Program-made: the position numbers and the translations under genes
Notes under the pieces: generated by a model
Seen by the model: the letters and a program-made list of their open reading frames with translations, nothing else
What the model was told of the DNA's origin: nothing
Database searches by the model: none
Part shown: positions 57,785 through 64,000 of the stretch, one piece after another
Layout of the letters: each line of letters begins with the position of its first letter
How positions within the stretch are numbered: the stretch's first letter is position 1
Source: Przewalskia tangutica
Taxonomy: Eukaryota > Streptophyta > Magnoliopsida > Solanales > Solanaceae
Direction: 5' to 3'
NCBI GenBank assembly: GCA_029844215.1
Contig: CM056718.1
Span: 85,610,764 to 85,674,763 of the forward strand
DNA length: 64,000 nt

Positions 57785-58640
57785 CCAGTTGTGCAGAGTG
57801 GATGAAGTGGCGGCTCGCATAAGGATTACTGTGTGACAAGAAGGTGCCACAAAAAACAAACAAGTTCTATAGAGTGGTGGTTAGACCGACTATGTTGTAT
57901 GGAGTGTGTTGGCAAGTTAAGAACTCTCACGGTCAGAAGATGAAAGTTGCGGAAATGAGGATGTTGCGATGGATGTGTGGGCATACTAGGAGAGATAGGA
58001 TTAGAAATGACAATATTCGGGACAAAGTTGGAGTGACCTTGGTGGAGGATAAGATGAGAAAAGCGCGACTAAGGTGTTTCGGGCATGTGAAGAGGAGATA
58101 CATGGATGCCCCAGAGTGCGGAGGTGTGAGAGGTTGGCTATGGACAATTTCAGAAGAGGTAGATGTAGGCAAAAGAAGTAATGAGGAGAGGTGATTAGAC
58201 ATGATATGACGCAGTTCCAACTTACTGAGGACATGATCTTAGATAAGAGGTTATGGAGGACACGGATTAAGGTAGAAGGTTAGTAGGTAGTGGTGCGTTG
58301 TCCCACTTGTCTTATCATGCTACTAGTCATAGATTACTTTTGTAGTTTCTTTCCTTTCAATTCCTGCTACAATTTGGTGTTTCTTGTACTTTGATTATCG
58401 TATTGACCGGTGGTTGTCAATATTCGTTTTTTGTGTTACTGTTCTATCATGTTTTTTTATAGTATTTTGATATGACTGATTTGTTCTCGTACTGCTTTGA
58501 ATTGCATGTTCTTATGCCGAGGGTCTACCTGAAACAACCTCTCTACCTCCCACGGTAGAGGTAATGTCTGCGTACATTTTACCCTCTCCAGACCCCAATT
58601 TGTGGGATTTCACTGGGTATGTTGTTGTAAGCAGTCAAGG
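57785..58640 (+). mobile_element. Second 5'-truncated RTE-type LINE
   Basis: The + frame at 57,844-58,194 reads KFYRVVVRPTMLYGVCWQVK, then KMKVAEMRMLRWMCGHTRRD, RIRNDNIRDKVGVTLVEDKM and RKARLRCFGHVKRR, the classic RTE reverse transcriptase C-terminus. The 3' UTR follows with GAGGGTCTACCTGAAACAAC and CTCTCTACCTCCCACGG, and ends GGGTATGTTGTTG (about 58,628). It is more intact than the copy at 56,550. The reverse transcriptase core is missing. Confidence 0.88.
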
Positions 58641-58831
58641 TCAGTCGATTGTAGCACTGAACGCATTGAATACTGTCGTATGTGTAGCATAAATGAATCT
58701 TTCTATCTTTAATGCAATTTTCTCCATCCTTCTTTAAAAGTCCCCTCAGGAATAATTGTTACTGCTCTGCTTTCTCCTTGTACAGCAATAATGCTGATGT
58801 ACCTTCCATCATTAGTGGTTCCTTAATGCAG

Positions 58832-59721
58832 GAAGAATTGGATGACATTATAAGGTATGGATCAAAAGAATTATTTGCTGATGACAATGATGAGGCTGGA
58901 AAATCGCGACAAATTCATTATGATGATTCTGCAATAGATAGGTGAGTTTTACTTGCAAGAAAAAATAGATAGGTAACTTTTGTTTACAAGAGATTCCTTC
59001 TTTAGTTTCTCTTTTTAAAAATAATATTGGGGTATAACTTTTTAAATTTTGCATTGTACATCTCCCACATTTCATTAAGTTGAACCTTCCTTTTTGATGC
59101 ACCAAAATTTGAGCTATTCCTTAAATGGAAAATATTTCTCCCTTGAGAGAGAAAATTAGTATGAAGTGTTACCCTTATGTTTTATTTTATACGGCACAAT
59201 AACTATTTGGGGAATCAATTAGTTTTTCTTTGTTTACCATGATTTTTTGTTAAAAGTATTTTAACTATAACAAATCATGTAGTGTAGTCCCTATCAAAAA
59301 AAGAAAAAAGAATATATATATATATATAAATTTGAGTCATAAAGGAATCAATATTCGAATTGAAACTAAAAATTGAGTGATTTCTCCGTTGTACTCCTAA
59401 TCCCACCATTCTTTTCAAGATGAAGGTAATAGTTTATTGTTTCTCTATTAATTCTACAATTTTTTGTACTGCTCAGGCGTTTCACATTTTAAACAATAAT
59501 TTTTAGCACGACTACCAAACTCAATGTACTATTTCTTCTCCAAACATTTTATTCTGGAATTACACGCAGGTCAAATCGAGTCTAATTTGTTGGGTCGGAG
59601 GAGTACCTAAATTCTTATTATGTTTTATAGAAATTATTATTTAAGTAATTTATTCATTCTATTATTTCTTAGATTACTTGATCGTGAGCAAGTTAGAGAT
59701 GAGGATGCGAAGGCTTTTAAG
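58832..59721 (+). CDS. PKL: PKL-like exons 18-19: DUF1087-type region
   Basis: Exon 18 (58,832-58,941) encodes EELDDIIRYGSKELFADDND, EAGKSRQIHYDD and SAIDR, the conserved CHD-family segment after the helicase. Exon 19 (59,673-59,721) encodes LLDREQVRDEDAKAFK. Relatives have an acidic stretch of about eleven residues between the equivalents of EDA and KAFK that is missing here, an in-frame deletion. Phase is kept across both junctions. Intron 18 (731 bp) holds only AT-rich sequence with a short (AT)n near 59,313. Confidence 0.88.
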
Positions 59722-60469
59722 GTTTATATCTCCTATAGCATCTCATGACCGGAAACTGGTTTTGTGGAATTACTCTTGTAATTGACTCGAATTATAGCAA
59801 GATTCACTAAAGTAAAGTGTTCCGGATGATTCCTATATCGTGGTTGACAAATTGAAAACTGAAACGTAACTTTGCAATTGAAATGATTCTTCTGTGGGCT
59901 TGATCTACTTACATTTTAATGACGTTTGAATTGTGTTGGGATTAAGATATTGTTATTATGTATTAGATGCTGAAAATAGTAATGATGGTTGTAGTGATGA
60001 TGTTTTAAGCACTTCATATATGATAAGGTATCTTTTATATTGTTTGTAATTCGTTTTTCATTTCAAAGAAGCATGCACTTTACTTCTCGCTTAAGCTCTA
60101 GGAGCATTGTTGCTTCATTTTAGTAGCTAAGTTTAGTGCATTAAAGGTTAAATAAATGCATTTGTGATTTAAGTAGATTTACTCCCCAAAAAAGTACATA
60201 TGAAATAAATACATGTTAAATAAACTTTACTTAGTAAAACCGAAAAGCAAGTTAGACACTTTTCATGAAGTATAATTTCTCTCTTTGTTGTCAACATGTT
60301 TAACTTGTAGCATAATATTGCTAGTTGTATGCTTATATTGGTGAGGCATCTTTCTGATGATAAATGTATAGGTCAATATATTTGAGTACCAAAATAAGTA
60401 TGTTCATTTTGACTAATGAATCTCAGTTAGTTGACATATTGTTGATTTTGTTTTGGATAAGGTAAAGTA
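59722..60469 (+). other. First part of intron 19, nothing recognised
   Basis: AT-rich intron sequence without a recognisable element or gene. Confidence 0.6.
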
Positions 60470-61285
60470 TTTTATCAACATTTCAGAAAAAAAACCCTGT
60501 ATACAAACCATATACCCAAAAAAGTAGAGAAACCTACACCAAAATATAGTTCTCTACAAAAGAGGCCCAATCTTCTATACAAACAGGAACCTCATAGTAA
60601 CATCAAAAAGAAACTAGGAACAAAAGTCTGTTTTGCAGGTTTACAATATCTTGCTTGACCCCTTCAAAAGCTCTCCTATTTCTCTCTTTCAATATAATCC
60701 ACATAATGGCATGACATTCCATACCCTCGGGCTCCTCTTCCGCGATCTAAAAGCGCAACTTTGCAACGCTTCCATCACTATGCCCGGCATCATCCATTGT
60801 ACTCCACACCAACTAAGGACCACTGACCACAAATTAGTAGCCACTTCACAATGCAATAGGAGATAACTCACATCTTCGCCTGAACATCTACAAATTGCAC
60901 CAGCTCACGTAGTTGATCCTTCGTTTTCTCAAATTTTATGCAGTGAAAATGACTCCTCTAGTAGCCAGCCACGCAAAGAAACACACTTTCTGTGCACCCT
61001 GGTGACCAAGATAGACTGATAGGGAAAAGAAGATTCCTCACCCCTATTAAACTCTGGTAATAGGACTTAAGGTGAACAATCCATCCCTGCTCTCTCGCCA
61101 TCTCCATGCGATGAAGTGTGTGTTGTGATCTGCCCATACAATAGCTCGACCAGGCTCTGAAATTCTCCCATCTCCCACTCCTGAAGGTTCCACTAAACCT
61201 GAAATCCCACTGAACTTCCCCTCCATGGTATCTCAGAATCTCACGAACTCTCAGTGCCCTCTGGCTTGTCGAGCTTTTATATTTA
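60470..61285 (-). mobile_element. L1-type LINE 3' end
   Basis: An L1 3' UTR-like segment (60,470-60,640, related to 43,205-43,390) is followed on the minus strand by MSYLLLHCEVATNLWSVVLS and WCGVQWMMPGIVMEALQSC (60,689-60,871), the zinc-binding end of ORF2. Degenerate upstream ORF2 frames extend to about 61,280. It is 5'-truncated and inactive. Confidence 0.75.
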
Positions 61286-61973
61286 ATTTCATGTAAATTT
61301 CAAAAAGAAAATGCCGATTCAGATCAAGGACTGTGACTTTTCAAACAAAAAAAATTGCAGGACAGTGTGAACTTCATATTTCTGCAATAAATTTTGGGAT
61401 TGACAATTTTGATATGGTTGGGTCATTTTATTGGGTTGATCAAATACCGGAAAGTTCGCTATTCCTTTCAGGTTTCCATTGAGGTTTGCCATCTAGGATG
61501 AGGAATTCTTATATATACGGACATGCAGTTTGGAATTGTGGCCAATAGCCAGTCTGTCTAGTACAAGCTGATAGAGTTAAATGCCAGTGCTTATAATTTT
61601 GGACTTTTTGGTGTAACTTCTTAAATGTATGCGAATTAGATACTCTAGTACGGTTTTCTCAGGTCCTTCCAAGTTTAATGTAGAACTGAATTTATGCAAC
61701 AGTACATATTCATTACCTACTCAGTGCTGGCCTTGAATGTACTTTTTTGCTTGCTTATAAAGAAAAAAAGTTTACAAATATTTGGCTTTGAATGAGAGAG
61801 AAATTAATTTGATGGCTTTTATGCTTTTTTTACGGTTAGTTAATAAACAATGTTGTGATGATTGATATGCTAAATTCCTGATTTCGTTGTGTAAGTGCTG
61901 CCGTATTAAAATTTGTGGTTGCATTTTTGGCGCTGTTTTGTCATTTGTTGATATAAACTGATGAATGCCTTAG
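61286..61973 (+). other. End of intron 19, nothing recognised
   Basis: Ordinary intron sequence up to the acceptor AATGCCTTAG (61,973). Confidence 0.65.
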
Positions 61974-63858
61974 GTAGCTAATTTTGAATACGTTGAAGAA
62001 GCAGAAGCAACAGCAGAAGAGGAAGCACCAATAGCCCCTGCGGGGAATAAAGCAACTGTAAACAGTTCTGAGAGAGCAACTTATTGGGAAGAATTGCTAC
62101 GAGATAAATATGAAGTGCATCAAGTTGAAGAATTCAATGCTATGGGGAAGGGAAAGAGGAGTCGTAAGCAGGTATGAAATTCATTTGCATGTTAAATTTA
62201 ATTTGTCGTTTGTGCTGTTGAATGAGTTTGATGGTCAATGAAACACTGTGTCATGCCTCTCGCTCACGTTCTTTGATATTTCTGGTGGGTGGCTCTTTCT
62301 TGGACATGTTAATCTAGTCATTTCTCGCTACGGTTCCTTTTTGATTTCCAAGTTTCATATCTTATTCTCTTCCTAGATGGTGTCTGTTGAAGATGATGAT
62401 CTTGCTGGTCTGGAAGATGTGAGTACCGATGGAGAGGATGACAACTATGAAGCTGAAGCAGATTCGAGTGATGGTGAGACGGCTTCACCGGGAGCACCAG
62501 TTGTGAGAAAAGCTCACAGAAAGAAAGCTCGTGGTGGGATATTCGTTTTCAATCTCATTTTTGAATTTCAGTTAGACTAATGGAAAACGATATCTTAGTG
62601 AAGGATATATTTTCTTTTGACAGTTGATTCTGCTGAACCACTCCCTTTGATGGAAGGAGAAGGAAGATCATTTAGAGTACTGGGGTTCAATCAAAGCCAA
62701 AGGGCAGCATTTGTCCAAATTTTGATGAGGTCTGTATTCTATTTCTGCTACATTTTTCTTTATGTTTTCCTCTCACGACTTCCTACCATTAAGTTTGGGA
62801 TTGAGACATAGTTGTTCTTGTTATTGTTGTTGTAATTGTAGTAGTACTGACTTCTTACCACTCTATATTTGCATCTTTTGTGCATGCAAAAACTTGAAAA
62901 TGTTGGAGATAACTTCTCTTCTTTACAGATTTGGGGTTGGTGAGTTTGACTGGGCAGAATTCACTCCACGATTGAAGCAGAAAACTTGTGAAGAAATTCA
63001 AGAGTATGTGCATACATCACCTTTAAAGTTGTATATTCCCCGATCTTCTAAACTAGATTATTAGTACATTTAAACTCTCTGTTGCTCTAGGCTGTAGCCA
63101 TATCTCAGCTAAAGGTGTATTCAAGTGGGGTAGATCAAACTTGCCTTCTATGCTGAACCACTGTCTCTTTCTGTTCTCAAAAGTTGCTCATCATCCATTT
63201 TCTTACCCTTGTCCTTCTCTTTCTCTTGCTCTCTTATATTTTTTATGGATCTGAGTATATCGATTGAATAATTGAGATACTTGTGGGTGATTTGGTCCTG
63301 TGCCTTGGCATCAAATATGAATTCGATAATTGCTACAATTTTGATGCTGCATCAATTGCAGTAGACAACTTGATGGGGTCTAACATGTTCAATATATATT
63401 ATGTTAAAGTTATGGGAATTACAAGAAAAGTTACACCGGTTGAAAGGTGAAGTAACATCACTGTGACAGTATAACCCCCCCGATTCTTCTTATGCATCTT
63501 TGGCGATGTGGTATTAATTTGACAAATTCCTAGTGCTGTACGTCTCTTATTGGATAGACATATTATATCATATATACTGACATTTTCTAATCACTGTCAT
63601 ACAGTTACGGAGCTCTCTTTTTGTCACACATAGCTGAAGATATCACTGACTCACCAACTTTTTCAGGTTAAGAAATTGTATTGATTCTTAAATTCGTGTG
63701 TTTATGATTCTTATTTATAGGCTTTACTTTCTCCTTTTCCTTTTGGCGGGTCAGGAATCATTTAAATATTTTTTATTGCAGATGGTGTTCCCAAAGAAGG
63801 ACTTAGAATACAAGATGTGCTTGTTAGGATAGCTGTCTTGCTTCTTATAAGGGACAAG
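61974..63858 (+). CDS. PKL: PKL-like exons 20-25: C-terminal region, open at the window edge
   Basis: Exon 20 encodes VANFEYVEEAEATAEEEAPI and ERATYWEELLRDKYEVHQVE (residues 815-880). Exon 21 is acidic (MVSVEDDDLAGLEDVSTDGE). Exon 22 encodes PLPLMEGEGRSFRVLGFNQS and QRAAFVQILM, the start of the DUF1086/SANT-like part. Exons 23-25 encode FGVGEFDWAEFTPRLKQKTC, GALFLSHIAEDITDSPTFSD and GVPKEGLRIQDVLVRIAVLL, then LIRDK. No stop or frameshift is seen here. Exon 25 ends at a GC donor (AAG|GCAAGT), a minor but valid plant splice type. About 350-430 further residues would lie to the right. Confidence 0.9.
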
Positions 63859-64000
63859 GCAAGTTTTTATAATCCAATGTCCTGTATAGCTTTGTAGTAT
63901 CGAACTCTCACTGGTGTGTGGTTGTAATGGGTTATATCCCAAACAGGACCTTCAATAGAATGTATTAGATCTTTTCTGATATGACGGTCCTATTTGTTCC
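63859..64000 (+). other. Start of intron 25, truncated by window
   Basis: Begins GCAAGT; no next exon before position 64,000. Confidence 0.7.

Larger units (their letters stand above)
26016..63858 (+). pseudogene. PKL: PICKLE-like CHD3 chromatin remodeler, disabled copy; 3' end beyond window
   Basis: PKL is a nuclear CHD3 ATPase that slides nucleosomes and supports H3K27me3-linked repression of embryonic genes. Coding exons: 26016-26162, 27713-27850, 27965-28119, 28340-28501, 35724-35968, 36059-36155, 36343-36479, 36581-36793, 36877-36984, 37866-37916, 38013-38103, 38791-38933, 39010-39107, 42120-42258, 42357-42526, 54239-54305, 54460-54582, 58832-58941, 59673-59721, 61974-62171, 62377-62533, 62624-62729, 62929-63003, 63605-63666, 63782-63858. 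All joins keep phase, giving about 1,039 codons against about 1,380-1,470 for the family. Disabling lesions: a 1-bp insertion at 36,139, TAA at 42,148 and TGA at 42,411. Exons are otherwise well conserved, so decay looks recent or the gene is one of a pair. Consensus errors could explain the insertion but less easily both stops. Confidence 0.88.

Overview
The window is plant nuclear DNA, most likely from a Solanaceae genome. Three things point there: exons of a plant CHD3-type remodeler (PICKLE) with GT-AG introns, RTE-type LINEs and SINE-like tails ending in GGGTATGTTGTTG, and a TRIM element of the type first described in Solanum. It is gene-poor and dominated by nested retrotransposons. No bacterial genes, CRISPR arrays or complete RNA genes were seen.

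Layout. Positions 1-25,500 are almost entirely LTR-retrotransposon material of one Ty3/gypsy-like superfamily: partial elements on both strands, a clean full-length non-autonomous element at 8568-16753 (5-bp target duplication CAAAG, tRNA-Met primer site, broken gag, no pol), and a very long minus-strand solo LTR at about 20,168-24,665 carrying minisatellites. A G-rich/AT-rich tandem block and an AT-rich MITE-like stretch separate this from the gene.

From about 25,780 to the right edge lies one PICKLE (PKL)-like gene on the + strand. I place 25 coding exons (26,016-63,858) encoding about 1,039 residues: PHD finger, two chromodomains, both SNF2 ATPase lobes, and the N-terminal part of the plant CHD3 C-terminal region. 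The gene continues past the window. Splice sites and phases are consistent throughout, but the copy is broken. There is a 1-bp insertion just before the Walker A motif (36,139), two in-frame stops in helicase lobe 2 (TAA 42,148; TGA 42,411), a Thr-to-Ala change in the Walker A GKT (36,348), and two apparent in-frame deletions. I call it a pseudogene.

The introns are bloated by transposons. Intron 4 (7.2 kb) holds L1 fragments, copia remnants and a TRIM. Intron 13 (3.0 kb) holds a 306-bp tandem repeat split by a small TIR element. Intron 15 (11.7 kb) holds an 8.9-kb minus-strand LTR element (TSD CTACC) that landed in a SINE/RTE tail and itself contains an L1. Intron 17 (4.2 kb) holds an L1 interrupted by a MITE-like element and by an RTE LINE with a 12-bp target duplication, followed by a second RTE LINE. 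Intron 19 holds another L1 end.

I found no convincing new multi-gene system. The most distinctive observations are the decayed remodeler, the gag-only LTR element, two recurrent palindromic LTR-element motifs (one beside the polypurine tract, one inside the LTRs), and the deeply nested insertion history. All identifications are by eye from sequence and remembered family features; no search or alignment was run.
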